From: Candidatus Woesearchaeota archaeon
GTDB lineage: Archaea; Nanobdellota; Nanobdellia; Woesearchaeales; JAFGPW01
Reading direction: 5' to 3'
NCBI GenBank assembly: GCA_016935985.1
Contig: JAFGPW010000005.1
Location: 62,001 to 126,000, forward strand
Length of the DNA: 64,000 bases
Shown here: one piece after another, positions 16,053 to 25,050 of the stretch
How positions within the stretch are numbered: the first letter of the stretch is position 1
Layout of the letters: each line of letters opens with the position of its first letter
Made by a program: the position numbers and the translations under genes
Notes under the pieces: model-generated
What the model saw: the letters and a program-made list of their open reading frames with translations, nothing else
Told to the model about the DNA's origin: nothing
The model's database searches: none

Positions 16053-16962
16053 GGCTTTTCTGCCTCTTGCCGAACGCTTTGAGGAAAGGATATTCCTTGA
16101 GCGCTGCCCTGATGAACTGTCTAGGGGGATGGACGCCGAGCTCTGAGACGATGCCGGTGACGAGCCGGGAATCGATATTCTCGAACGCGTAATTATCGAT
16201 CTTTATCCCCTTCGGCGCCGCCGACCACACCTCTTCCGATGATCGCCGCTCGATCTCCTCATCATACCCAAAGAGCGTGTGCGGGTCCAGCTTCCAGGAA
16301 TTGGTGCAGATATAGACCGGGATGCGCCGCCGGTGGGCGACCTCGCAGGCGAGCTCAGACCCTATCTTGTTGATGATCTTCGTCGGCGTGATGGCGTCGC
16401 AGCCGAGGAGCGCGATGTCGCATTGCTTGAGCGCGTAGCGCATCGCAGAATCGACGAAATGGATGACCGGCACTCCTGCCGCCGCGAGTTCGGCGGCGGT
16501 GGTCCGTCCTTGGTAGAGGGGCCGCGTCTCGGTGTTGCGGACCGTGAAGCGCATCCCCTGCGCGTGGGCCGCCTTCAGCACTGCGACGACGGTGGAGCTA
16601 TGGCAGTGGGTGTACGCTGCTTCCTTTCCCCGCAGGAGCGGGACGCCGTACGCGACGATCCGCTGATCCCCCCTACTGAAATGGAGGATTATCGACCGGA
16701 CGCGTGCCTGCATCTCCTCCAGGGTCGTCTCCTCAAACCCATGGAAGATATAGCTGAGCACGTTCCTCAGGAACGGCTCCGTCGGCCTGGCCGCCTCGAG
16801 GAGTTTCCTGTCAGCGAGCAGCCTCTGCCTGAGAGAGGCGAACGATGAGACACGGCCTGATGATAGCATATGATTGATTGCCTGCACTGCGGAGAGCGCG
16901 ACGTGTTCGGCCCCTTGGACCTTCAGCGCCTTGATGTCCCTGACAAGCTGTGCGATGGTCAT
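16039..16962 (-). CDS. eIF2B-alpha-type sugar isomerase (ribose-1,5-bisphosphate isomerase-like)
   Basis: This 307-residue protein has the eIF2B/MtnA/R15P-isomerase fold: a helical N-terminal third and a Rossmann-like domain with NTETRPLYQGR, ALLGCDAITPTKIINKIGS and the HRRRIPVYICTNSWKLDP strand. The GCDAI and INKIG motifs and the length fit archaeal ribose-1,5-bisphosphate isomerase. That enzyme makes ribulose-1,5-bisphosphate in AMP salvage through form III RuBisCO. Neither RuBisCO nor AMP phosphorylase is in the window, so the substrate is inference. A regulatory eIF2B-like role is the alternative. No strong TATA box is seen upstream. Confidence 0.78.
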   Translation of the reverse strand: MTIAQLVRDIKALKVQGAEHVALSAVQAINHMLSSGRVSSFASLRQRLLADRKLLEAARPTEPFLRNVLSYIFHGFEETTLEEMQARVRSIILHFSRGDQRIVAYGVPLLRGKEAAYTHCHSSTVVAVLKAAHAQGMRFTVRNTETRPLYQGRTTAAELAAAGVPVIHFVDSAMRYALKQCDIALLGCDAITPTKIINKIGSELACEVAHRRRIPVYICTNSWKLDPHTLFGYDEEIERRSSEEVWSAAPKGIKIDNYAFENIDSRLVTGIVSELGVHPPRQFIRAALKEYPFLKAFGKRQKSPIRP

Positions 16963-17016
16963 GTGAATAGGAGAAATGGTGCGGTTGGCATAAGGAAAGG
17001 AAAAAATAAAGAGGAC

Positions 17017-17244
17017 CTATTTCTTCTTAGAGGCGCCCTTCCTGCCTGAGAGCTTCGTCTCGATGCGCCGCTCTTCGGCCTCTATCTTGAGCTCCTCTTT
17101 CGCGATCTTCTCGGTCATCTTCTCTATGTTGATGTCAATCCTCGCAATCCGCCTCTCCAGCAGCACCAGGACGCGGAGACTGTAGACGATCGCGGCGAGC
17201 GTACCGATGATGATCGCTAGAATGATAACCTGCAGCTCTGCCAT
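17017..17244 (-). CDS. Small membrane protein with coiled-coil tail
   Basis: This 75-residue protein has one N-terminal transmembrane helix (residues 5-27, LQVIILAIIIGTLAAIVYSL). A charged helix IEKMTEKIAKEELKIEAEE and a basic C-terminus GRKGASKKK follow. The topology is probably N-out with a cytoplasmic coiled coil, so it may tether a partner to the membrane. It has a good ribosome site (AAAGGAGGT) before the ATG and a TATA box at 17309-17317, giving a leader of about 45 nt. No family is recognised. Confidence 0.75.
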   Translation of the reverse strand: MAELQVIILAIIIGTLAAIVYSLRVLVLLERRIARIDINIEKMTEKIAKEELKIEAEERRIETKLSGRKGASKKK

Positions 17245-17252
17245 TTTGCACT

Positions 17253-17307
17253 GGACCTCCTTTTTTTCAAAATAGGTAATGGTAACTAGGACTGATTATG
17301 GAGGTCC
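17253..17307. repeat. Inverted repeat linking promoter and ribosome site
   Basis: GGACCTCC (17253-17260) and GGAGGTCC (17300-17307) are perfect 8-bp inverted copies 39 nt apart. On the mRNA strand the first copy contains the Shine-Dalgarno sequence of the small membrane protein. The second lies just downstream of its TATA box. If transcription starts early enough, the pairing would hide the ribosome site. With normal spacing (start near 17288) the distal arm is not transcribed. Confidence 0.4.
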
Positions 17308-17364
17308 TTATATAAAAATCTTTCCCTCATTGACGAGGATAAAAGAAATGACTGGCGGGTGGGT

Positions 17365-18183
17365 TCAGCCTTTGACTGTCTTTACCGGCTGCACGGTCTT
17401 CCACATGACGTCAAACATCGACTCGATCGCCGAGGCGAAGAGCTCGGTGTTCACCCAGACGCCGACATCGTAGGAGGGATGGACATTCGCGTCATCGAGC
17501 AACATGAAGAGCAGCTCTTTGCCATCGACCACACAGAAGCGCGCCTTGAGTCCCTTGACATCCCTGACCTCAGCTATCCCTTTGAGCCTGTCGAAGTGAT
17601 TAGCCGCTCCTTTCGAGAGGGGGGCGGCGATCCTTATGCTGACCCCGCGCTTCTTCGCCTTCTCGAGCTGCACCTTGAAGGTTTCCACCTTCCGCATGAA
17701 CCCCTGATCCGAGGTCACGATCATGATGGAGGTCTCCGCTGACTTGATCATGGTGTCAAGATGCTCGTAGAGGTTGCTCCTTCCCCTGAAGGAACCGGTG
17801 ATGTCAGAAGGCTCGACGAGGTCGACCCCTTGGTTGTGCAGGAGGGTGAGTTCAGAAAGAACCTCACTTCCCTTGAGATCATCGAGCAGACGGGTGCTTG
17901 TCGCCGAATCCTCGACGATCTTCTTCTTGACCCGTTCGAGGACCTCCGACGGCGGGACCGCGATATATTTGATCGGCTTGCCGATCTTCATGATGATGAA
18001 CCCTTTCTTCTCCAGGGATTCGAGCACATCATAGGATCTGGATCGGGGAACGTTGGCGATGTCAGATAGCTCACCGGCAGTCGAGACTCCGCGGGAGAGC
18101 AGCGCGGTCCAGAGCTTGCTCTCATAGGTGTTGAGCCCGAATGCCTTGAGCTTGTTCAAAAAGTCCTTCTGCACAATCATCAT
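17365..18183 (-). CDS. TrmB family transcriptional regulator
   Basis: This 272-residue protein has an N-terminal winged helix (FGLNTYESKLWTALLSRG, NVPRSRSYDVLESLEKKG) typical of TrmB. The C-terminal effector domain is of the phospholipase-D-like TrmB type (SIMIVTSDQGFMRKVETF, IAEVRDVKGLKARFCVVDG). Family members sense sugars or other metabolites, and the ligand here is unknown. The frame extends to 18426, but the long upstream part crosses the TATA box TATAAATA (18241-18248). I start at the ATG pair at 18178-18183, with a leader of about 34 nt. It is divergent from cdc6, so it borders the likely origin. Confidence 0.88.
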   Translation of the reverse strand: MMIVQKDFLNKLKAFGLNTYESKLWTALLSRGVSTAGELSDIANVPRSRSYDVLESLEKKGFIIMKIGKPIKYIAVPPSEVLERVKKKIVEDSATSTRLLDDLKGSEVLSELTLLHNQGVDLVEPSDITGSFRGRSNLYEHLDTMIKSAETSIMIVTSDQGFMRKVETFKVQLEKAKKRGVSIRIAAPLSKGAANHFDRLKGIAEVRDVKGLKARFCVVDGKELLFMLLDDANVHPSYDVGVWVNTELFASAIESMFDVMWKTVQPVKTVKG

Positions 18184-18384
18184 GGAACCCCGCAATAGTC
18201 GATGTATGGAGTGTAATGGGAAAGGGGAAGGCCGAGGTAATATAAATATGTTTCTAATTTTACTATATGACAGTGATAAAAAAATTATCATAAGGGGAGA
18301 CACCATGATTTCGTGTGGAAGGGTCTGTTTCAAATGGAGTAATCTCCAGCAACAACCATGATGCTGTGAATAATATATAGTAAG

Positions 18385-18404
18385 ATATATTTTATAAAAT
18401 ATAT
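18385..18404. repeat. 20-bp perfect palindrome in AT-rich island
   Basis: Ten bases, ATATATTTTA, followed by their exact reverse complement. With a two-base bulge the symmetry extends outward through TAGTAA and TTACTA. It is the longest perfect palindrome I found in the window and lies in the candidate unwinding element. Confidence 0.7.
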
Positions 18405-18672
18405 TACTAAAAAGATATATTATCATATATATTATATATTTATTTCTATATAGAAAATAAATAATAAGAGAATGACCTGATTTTAATTAGACGAGAATCC
18501 TATGCAATGATACGAAAATCCTTCACCTTCATCTCTAACACACACACTCAAACATCATCAATGGCGTCTTATGAGTCACTTCAGGTTCTTCACAGGAAGA
18601 TTACCTACTCCTCTCCTTTCCCTATCTCCACAAGAAATGAAGGGGTGTCATGCACTATGCAGAATGCAAATG

Positions 18673-18680
18673 CATATATA
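18673..18680 (+). promoter_or_regulatory. TATA box deciding the cdc6 start
   Basis: CATATATA is centred 28 nt before the ATG at 18705. It supports that start over the upstream codons of the same open frame (18507, 18657). Confidence 0.65.
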
Positions 18681-18704
18681 CCCCCGCTTCATCTGGAAAC
18701 TCTC

Positions 18705-19913
18705 ATGAAATCGAACTCCCTTACCCCTTTCTTCGAATCATTCCTCAAGAAGGATTCCCTGTTCCTCGACAAGACGGTGCTGCAGAGCGTCTACACGCCT
18801 GACACGATCCTGCATCGAGACGACCAAATCAAAGTCGTCGCGAACATCCTCGCACCGGCGCTCAGGCTCGACAAGCCATCGAATCTCTTCATCTACGGCA
18901 AGACCGGCACCGGAAAGACCCTGACCATCAAATTCGTATCGTCCCAGATGGAGGAGATGGCGCGCTCCCAAGGCATCCCGCTTCATATCCGCTACCTCAA
19001 CTGCAAGCTCAAGAAGATCGCCGACACAGAATACCGGCTCGTCGCGCAACTTGCCCGCGAGCTCGGCAAGGCGATACCGCCGACAGGGCTCCCGACAGAC
19101 GAGGTCTACAAGATATTCTTCGACGCCGTCGACACGGAGCGGAAGCTCGTCATCCTCATCCTCGACGAGATAGACCAGCTCGTCACGAAGGCGGGGGACG
19201 AGATACTCTACAACCTCACCAGGATCAATTCAGAGCTCAAGCAGAGCCAGATATCCCTCATCGGCATATCGAACAGCCTCGTCTTCACCGACCATCTCGA
19301 TCCGCGCATCAAGTCATCGCTCTCGGAAGAGGAGGTCGTCTTCCCCCCCTACAACGCGCTTCAGATACAGAACATACTCAAACGCAGGGCGCGGCTCGCG
19401 TTCAAGGAAGGCGTACTCTCCGAAGGGGTCATCGAGAAATGCGCCGCCTACGCGGCGAGGGAGCACGGCGACGCGCGGCGGGCTCTCGAGCTCCTCCGGG
19501 TCGCGGGCGAGGTGGCGGAACGGAACCAGCGGGAGATCGTGATGATAGCAGACATCGACGAGGCCGAGGATAAGATCGAGCGGGACCGCATCATCGACAT
19601 CGTGAGGACCCAACCGAAGCAGTACCAGCTCACCCTCGCCGCGATACTCTCATCCCATCAGCACACCAAGGACAGCATGGTCACCGGCGACGTGTACGAC
19701 ACCTACAGGCGCCTCTGCATCAAGGCGGGACTGCGGCCGCTCACCCAGCGGCGGGTCTCGGACATCATCGCCGAGTTCGACATGCTCGGCCTCATCAACA
19801 CCAAGGTCGTCTCGAAGGGGAGATATGGGAGGACGAGGGAGATAGTGTTCTCAATACCAGGGGAGATCATCCCCCGGGTGCGCGCGATACTCGACGAGAA
19901 CTATGTACCATGA
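18705..19913 (+). CDS. cdc6: Orc1/Cdc6 replication initiator
   Basis: This 402-residue AAA+ initiator binds origin boxes and loads MCM. Walker A is GKTGTGKT (residues 65-72) and Walker B LDEIDQL (about 153-159). Sensor 1 is near GISNSLVF, and sensor 2 is in the HGDARRALELLR helix. A C-terminal winged helix (about 310-400, RRVSDIIAEFDMLGL) completes it. The start is set by the TATA box 28 nt upstream; 66 further residues could be read but look non-coding. Its last four bases (ATGA) overlap the polB start, so initiator and polymerase are co-translated. Confidence 0.96.
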   Translation: MKSNSLTPFFESFLKKDSLFLDKTVLQSVYTPDTILHRDDQIKVVANILAPALRLDKPSNLFIYGKTGTGKTLTIKFVSSQMEEMARSQGIPLHIRYLNCKLKKIADTEYRLVAQLARELGKAIPPTGLPTDEVYKIFFDAVDTERKLVILILDEIDQLVTKAGDEILYNLTRINSELKQSQISLIGISNSLVFTDHLDPRIKSSLSEEEVVFPPYNALQIQNILKRRARLAFKEGVLSEGVIEKCAAYAAREHGDARRALELLRVAGEVAERNQREIVMIADIDEAEDKIERDRIIDIVRTQPKQYQLTLAAILSSHQHTKDSMVTGDVYDTYRRLCIKAGLRPLTQRRVSDIIAEFDMLGLINTKVVSKGRYGRTREIVFSIPGEIIPRVRAILDENYVP

Positions 19914-21457
19914 CCCCGGCGCAGGAATCGGTCGCGGAACAGAAGCGGTTCGTCGCGGAACTGCTCAAGAGGGGGATCCTAATGAGCGACGACTTCCTCG
20001 ACGAGGCCGGCGGCCGCTCAGCCAAGCTCGTCCTCGAACGGCTCAGAAGCGACCTGCCTGACGACGACCTGCTGGTGATCGACCGCCAGACCGCCTCATC
20101 GCTCGCCGGGATCACCCTAGAGACCGGATCCCCTGGCCGCCAGGCCCAAGCGATACGCGCAGCCGGTGCGCCAGGACGAGGTCCGGCAGCGGATGCAGGC
20201 GACGCGCGCGTGACGGTTGTCAGGTCGTTCGTCGAGGAGTCAAAGAAGCGCGAGATACAGGATTTCATCGATTACTTCTCGATCCGGTACGCCTCGATCC
20301 AGCGACTGCTCGCCTCGCGGCACGAGCTCTCGAACCCGATGGCGATCGCCCGCGTGCTCGCGAAGCGGGAGAAGGAAGGGGTGAGCATCATCGGCATGGT
20401 GAAGGAGATATCCCACACCAAGAACAAGAACCTCATCCTCACCGTCGAGGACCCGACCGGCGAGATACAGGTCCTCATCAGCAAGAACAAGCCGGAGCTC
20501 TACGACCAGGCCTTAGACATCGTGCTCGATGAGGTCATCGGCATCGTCGGCGTCTCGGGAGAAAGAATCGTCTTCGCGAACAATGTCGTGTGGCCCGACG
20601 TGCCGGCGCTCGTGGAGCAGAAGTCCTCGCCGCGCGAGGGGAATGTCGCGTTCATCGGCGACCTGCACCTCGGCGCGAAGACCTTCCTGTACGAGAAGTT
20701 CGACAAGCTCATCAAGTGGCTGTGCGGCGAGATGGGCAGTGACGCGCAGCGGGAGCTCGCCTCGAGCATCAAATACCTCATCTTCGTCGGGGACCTCGTC
20801 GAAGGTGTCGGGATCTATCCCGGCCAGGAGGACGATCTCGTGATCAAGGACATCTACCTGCAGTATGACGAGTTCACGAAATTCCTGCTCAGGCTCCCGA
20901 AGGACAAGAAGATCATCATTTGCCCCGGCAACCACGACGCGATGCGGGTCGCAGAGCCCCAGCCGCCGCTCTATCCGGACTTCGCCGAGGCTCTCTACAA
21001 GCTCCCGAACGTCGTGATGGTCTCCAACCCGAGCCTGATCAACATCGATGCCGGCGGCGGCTTCCCCGGCTTTGACGTACTGCTCTACCACGGCTATTCA
21101 TTTCCCTTCTTCGCCGACAACGTCGAGAGCATCCGGCGAAACGGCGGGCAGCGGCGCGTCGACCTCATCATGAAATTCCTCATGAAGCGCCGGCACCTCG
21201 CTCCGACGCAGGGGTCGGCTCCCTATGTCCCCTACACAACCGAGGACCCCCTGTTCATCGACTCGGTTCCTGACTTCTTCGTCTCGGGCCACATCCACCG
21301 GACCTCGGTCACCACCTACCGGGGCATCACGATGATCAACGCGTCCTGCTGGGTGGGGAAGACCGACTACCAGGAGAAGATCGGGCTCGAGCCCGAGCCG
21401 GCCCGGGTGCCGATCGTGAACCTCAGGACGCGGCAGGTGAAGGTGCTCAAGTTCTGA
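19910..21457 (+). CDS. polB: DNA polymerase D small subunit (DP1)
   Basis: This 515-residue subunit is the 3'-5' proofreading exonuclease of the replicative polymerase D. The N-terminal helices and a linker are followed by an OB fold (about 155-230, VSIIGMVKEISHTKNKN) and a calcineurin-like phosphoesterase. Its metal motifs are intact: GDLHLG (D251, H253), GDLVEG (294-299), GNHD (340-343) and GHIH near 460. The exonuclease should be active. It overlaps cdc6 by 4 nt and precedes polC by 17 nt, forming an initiator-polymerase operon. Confidence 0.96.
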   Translation: MTPAQESVAEQKRFVAELLKRGILMSDDFLDEAGGRSAKLVLERLRSDLPDDDLLVIDRQTASSLAGITLETGSPGRQAQAIRAAGAPGRGPAADAGDARVTVVRSFVEESKKREIQDFIDYFSIRYASIQRLLASRHELSNPMAIARVLAKREKEGVSIIGMVKEISHTKNKNLILTVEDPTGEIQVLISKNKPELYDQALDIVLDEVIGIVGVSGERIVFANNVVWPDVPALVEQKSSPREGNVAFIGDLHLGAKTFLYEKFDKLIKWLCGEMGSDAQRELASSIKYLIFVGDLVEGVGIYPGQEDDLVIKDIYLQYDEFTKFLLRLPKDKKIIICPGNHDAMRVAEPQPPLYPDFAEALYKLPNVVMVSNPSLINIDAGGGFPGFDVLLYHGYSFPFFADNVESIRRNGGQRRVDLIMKFLMKRRHLAPTQGSAPYVPYTTEDPLFIDSVPDFFVSGHIHRTSVTTYRGITMINASCWVGKTDYQEKIGLEPEPARVPIVNLRTRQVKVLKF

Positions 21458-21474
21458 CTCAGAGAGAAGGCGAC

Positions 21475-24400
21475 ATGGCAAAAGACGAGCCCGACCGGAC
21501 CGAGCAGCGTATCACGGCCTATTTCCGGGAGATGGAGCGCCAGGTGAAGGAAGCGCACGGCATAGCGACCGCCGCCAAGCGCAAGGGATACGACCCGCTC
21601 CGCGAGGTGGACGTCAAGCTCGCGAAGAACATGGCAGAACGGGTCGTCGGCTTCATCTCCATCGTCGCGCCGCAGCTGCAGGACTCCGGGCTCACCGGCC
21701 GGATTCAGGAGCTCGAGAAGCAGTACGGTATCCTCGCCTGGGAGGTGGCGCTCATCATCGCCGAGGAGGTCGCGAAGCAGAAGTTCTGCTCCTTCAAGGA
21801 CGAGCGCGAGGCGATGGAGGTCGGCATCAGGACCGGGTTCGCCTACCATACCCTCGGGATCGTCGCGGCGCCGCTCGAGGGGTTCATCGAGCTCCATATC
21901 AAGGAGCGCGCCGACGGCGGGAGGTATGTCGCTCCCTTCTACGCGGGGCCGATCCGGGGCGCCGGCGGCACCGCCGCCTCGGTCTCGGTCATCATCACCG
22001 ATTATGTCAGGACCAAGATGGGGTATGGCGCTTACGACCCGACGGAGGACGAGATAAGGCGGTACATCACCGAGATCAATGACTACCACAGCCATATCAC
22101 GAACCTGCAGTACCACCCCTCAGATGCCGAGATAGATTTCCTCGTCCGGCACCTGCCGGTCGAGATCAACGGCGATCCGACCGAACAGTTCGAGGTGTCG
22201 AACTACAAGGGGCTGCCGCGTGTCGAGACCGACCGCCTGCGTGGCGGCGTGTGCCTCGTGATCGCGGAGGGGATATCCCAGAAGGCGCCGAAGATTTGGA
22301 AGCGCCTCTCCAAATGGGGTAAGGACTTCGGCCTGAACTGGGGATTCATCGAGGAGTTCCTGAGTCTCCAGAAGAAGATCAAGGCGCAACAGAGGATCGA
22401 GGGGAAGAAGGACGCGGGATCGAAGATATCGCCGAACTACACCTACATCAAGGACCTGGTCGCCGGACGGCCAGTGCTCACCCACCCGATGGCCGACGGA
22501 GGCTTTCGGCTGCGGTACGGCAGGAGCAGGATCAGCGGCTTCTCGGCGGCGGCGATCAACCCGGCGACGACATACCTCCTCAACCGCTACATCGCGACCG
22601 GCACCCAGCTGAAGGTCGAGCGGCCAGGGAAAGCGTGCTCGGTCGTCCCCAACGATTACATCGAAGGCCCGCTGGTCGAGCTCGCTGACGGGACGGTGAA
22701 ACGGATCGAGAGCGAGAGCGAAGCGAAGGAGGCGGCACCGAACCTCGTGAGCATCCTCTACCTCGGCGACATACTCTTCAACTACGGCGACTTCTCGGAG
22801 AACGGCCACGTGCTCGCGCCCGCCGGCTATGTCGAAGAGTGGTGGGTGCTCGATCTCGAGAAGGCGGTGGTCGACCTCTTCGGCAACCTCGACACCGACA
22901 AGCTCGCCGACCTCCTCGACATACAAAAGGAGACGCTCGACCGGATCCTCGATGACCCCCGGGCGCGGAACGTCCCGCCGGGCCTGCTCATACGGGTGTG
23001 CGGCAAGCTCGGCATCCCGCTCCATCCGCGCCTGCTCTATTACTGGAAGGGGTTCCCCCTCGACAGCATGCGGCAGCTGTACGCGGCGATCGGCACGGCG
23101 GCGATCAAGACCGGCCAGGACGGGCCTGAGAAAATCGTCATCCCCTACACGCAGGAGACGAAAGGGCTGCTCGGGCTGCTCGGCGTCCCGCACCTGCTCG
23201 TCGCGGGCGAGAACATCGTCATCGGGCATGACGACACCGTCGCGCTCCTGCACACCCTCGGCATCGTAACTGCGGACGATATCCCCCTGCGCCTGGCATC
23301 GCTGCCGGAGAGTTCAGGCGCCGGCCTGCTCGCCCATCTCAGCGCCGTGTCAGGGACGGCCATCAAGGACCGGGCGGGGACCTTCATCGGCGCGCGCATG
23401 GGACGGCCTGAGAAGGCGAAGATGCGCAAGCTCGTCGGCGGGCCGCACGCGCTCTTCCCTGTCGGGACCGAAGGCGGCCGGCTGCGTAGCTTCCAGTCCG
23501 CGCTCGCGGCAGGCAAGGTGACCTCCGACTTCCCCATCTACCGGTGCGCCTCCTGCGCCCAGGACACCATCTACGCGGTCTGCGAGTCGTGCGGCAAGGA
23601 GACCTCCCGTCTGTTCATCGCGCCTGACGGGACGGTCACCGCCACGAGGGACGACGACAGCATCCCCTACCGGAGGACCGCCATCGACATAAACAGGCAC
23701 TTCAAGGAGACCCTCGCCATGCTCAGGATGAAGACCTTCCCCGACCTCATCAAGGGCGTGCGCGGGACGAGCAACAAGGACCACGTCCCCGAGCACCTCG
23801 CGAAAGGGATCCTCCGCGCCAAGCACGACGTCTACGTCAACAAGGACGGGACCACCCGGTACGACATGTCCGAGGTGCCGATCACCCACTTCCGGCCCGT
23901 GGAGATAGGAACCCCGGTCGAGCGCCTCAGGGAGCTCGGCTATACCCATGACCTGCATGGCAGGGAGCTCAGCGACCCGAACCAGATCGTCGAGATCATG
24001 CCCCAGGATGTCATCCTGCCAGGAAGCGATTCCATGTTCGACGAGTCAGCCGCGCGCGTCCTCTTCAGGGTCGCGAACTTTGTCGACGACCTCCTCGTCG
24101 GCCTCTACGGCCTGAAGCCCTTCTACCGGCTGACGTCGGCGGACGACCTCGTCGGCCACCTCATCGTCGGCCTCGCGCCGCACATCTCCGCCGGGATGGT
24201 CGGCCGCATCATCGGGTTCTCGAAGACGCAGGGCTTCTTCGCCCATCCCCTCTACCACGCGGCGCTCCGCAGGGACTGCGACGGCGACGAGGCGTGCGTC
24301 ATCATGCTCATGGACTGCCTGGTGAACTTCTCGCGGCTCTACCTGCCGAACAACCGCGGAGGGCGCACGATGGACGCGCCGCTGGTGCTCACCTCCAAGC

Positions 24401-25044
24401 TCGTGCCGACGGAGGTGGATGACCAGGTGCATGGGATCGATGTCGTCTGGAGGTATCCGCTCGAGTTCTACCGCGCGTGCGAGGAGATGAAGAACCCTTG
24501 GGACGTCGAGATCGAGCAGCTCGCCCGCCGCCTGCACACGCCGAAGGAGTATTACGACTACGGCTTCACCCACCCGACGACGGGCATGAACCAGGGCGTG
24601 CGCGTCTCCGCCTACAAGACTCTGCCGTCGATGGAGGAGAAGCTGAAAGGACAGATGGAGCTCGCCGAGCGCATCCGGGCCGTGGATGCGAGCGACGTCG
24701 CCCGGCTCGTCATCGAGAAGCACTTCCTGAAGGACATCAAAGGCAACCTCCGCAAGTTCTCCATGCAGCAGTTCCGCTGCGTCGACTGCAACGAGAAGTA
24801 CCGCAGGCCGCCGCTCGTCGGCAGGTGCACCGCCTGCGGGGGCAAGCTCCTCTTCACGATAGCGGAAGGGTCAGTGATCAAGTACCTGGAGCCGGCGATA
24901 TCCCTCGCCGAGACGTACCACGTCCCGCCGTACCTCATGCAGACGCTCGAACTCCTGAAGCGGATGATCGAGAGCAACTTCGGGAAGGACAAGGACCGTC
25001 AGGAGGGTCTCGGCAAGTGGTTCGGCGAGCAGGGCGCGGCATGA
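21475..25044 (+). CDS. polC: DNA polymerase D large subunit (DP2)
   Basis: This 1189-residue catalytic subunit of polymerase D belongs to the two-barrel polymerase fold. The conserved catalytic stretch RRDCDGDE lies at 932-939 and is uninterrupted by an intein, although this site carries inteins in some archaea. Zinc-binding pairs are seen at CASCAQDTIYAVCESCG (about 690-706) and in the C-terminal FRCVDCNEKY/RCTACGG region. The C-terminal QEGLGKWF fits a PCNA-interacting box, much like the one on FEN1 here. Length is normal. It is co-transcribed with cdc6 and polB. Confidence 0.97.
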   Translation: MAKDEPDRTEQRITAYFREMERQVKEAHGIATAAKRKGYDPLREVDVKLAKNMAERVVGFISIVAPQLQDSGLTGRIQELEKQYGILAWEVALIIAEEVAKQKFCSFKDEREAMEVGIRTGFAYHTLGIVAAPLEGFIELHIKERADGGRYVAPFYAGPIRGAGGTAASVSVIITDYVRTKMGYGAYDPTEDEIRRYITEINDYHSHITNLQYHPSDAEIDFLVRHLPVEINGDPTEQFEVSNYKGLPRVETDRLRGGVCLVIAEGISQKAPKIWKRLSKWGKDFGLNWGFIEEFLSLQKKIKAQQRIEGKKDAGSKISPNYTYIKDLVAGRPVLTHPMADGGFRLRYGRSRISGFSAAAINPATTYLLNRYIATGTQLKVERPGKACSVVPNDYIEGPLVELADGTVKRIESESEAKEAAPNLVSILYLGDILFNYGDFSENGHVLAPAGYVEEWWVLDLEKAVVDLFGNLDTDKLADLLDIQKETLDRILDDPRARNVPPGLLIRVCGKLGIPLHPRLLYYWKGFPLDSMRQLYAAIGTAAIKTGQDGPEKIVIPYTQETKGLLGLLGVPHLLVAGENIVIGHDDTVALLHTLGIVTADDIPLRLASLPESSGAGLLAHLSAVSGTAIKDRAGTFIGARMGRPEKAKMRKLVGGPHALFPVGTEGGRLRSFQSALAAGKVTSDFPIYRCASCAQDTIYAVCESCGKETSRLFIAPDGTVTATRDDDSIPYRRTAIDINRHFKETLAMLRMKTFPDLIKGVRGTSNKDHVPEHLAKGILRAKHDVYVNKDGTTRYDMSEVPITHFRPVEIGTPVERLRELGYTHDLHGRELSDPNQIVEIMPQDVILPGSDSMFDESAARVLFRVANFVDDLLVGLYGLKPFYRLTSADDLVGHLIVGLAPHISAGMVGRIIGFSKTQGFFAHPLYHAALRRDCDGDEACVIMLMDCLVNFSRLYLPNNRGGRTMDAPLVLTSKLVPTEVDDQVHGIDVVWRYPLEFYRACEEMKNPWDVEIEQLARRLHTPKEYYDYGFTHPTTGMNQGVRVSAYKTLPSMEEKLKGQMELAERIRAVDASDVARLVIEKHFLKDIKGNLRKFSMQQFRCVDCNEKYRRPPLVGRCTACGGKLLFTIAEGSVIKYLEPAISLAETYHVPPYLMQTLELLKRMIESNFGKDKDRQEGLGKWFGEQGAA

Positions 25045-25050
25045 GGGGCC

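Larger units (their letters stand above)
18184..18704. other. AT-rich island upstream of cdc6, origin candidate
   Basis: This 521-bp non-coding region lies between divergent trmB and cdc6. Its core (about 18367-18474) is almost pure A and T in a GC-rich window. It contains a 20-bp perfect palindrome (18385-18404), extended by flanking TAGTAA/TTACTA, and a 14-bp palindrome TTTCTATATAGAAA (18443-18456). TGATAA ... TTATCA (18274-18290) is a further dyad. The orc1/cdc6 gene beside an AT-rich island is the classic archaeal origin arrangement. Origin-box matches here are weak (CTTCCACACGAAA on the minus strand near 18320). Confidence 0.6.

Noticed and set aside
18184..18426. N-terminal extension of the TrmB regulator (81 codons)
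   Set aside because: It is rich in Ile, Tyr and Leu from AT-rich DNA and runs through the TATA box at 18241-18248.
18507..18704. N-terminal extension of cdc6 (66 codons)
   Set aside because: It overlaps the TATA box and AT-rich island and has no similarity to the start of Cdc6 proteins.
22120..23253. Minus-strand frame of 377 codons opposite polC
   Set aside because: Complement shadow of a highly conserved polymerase gene. No promoter or motif.
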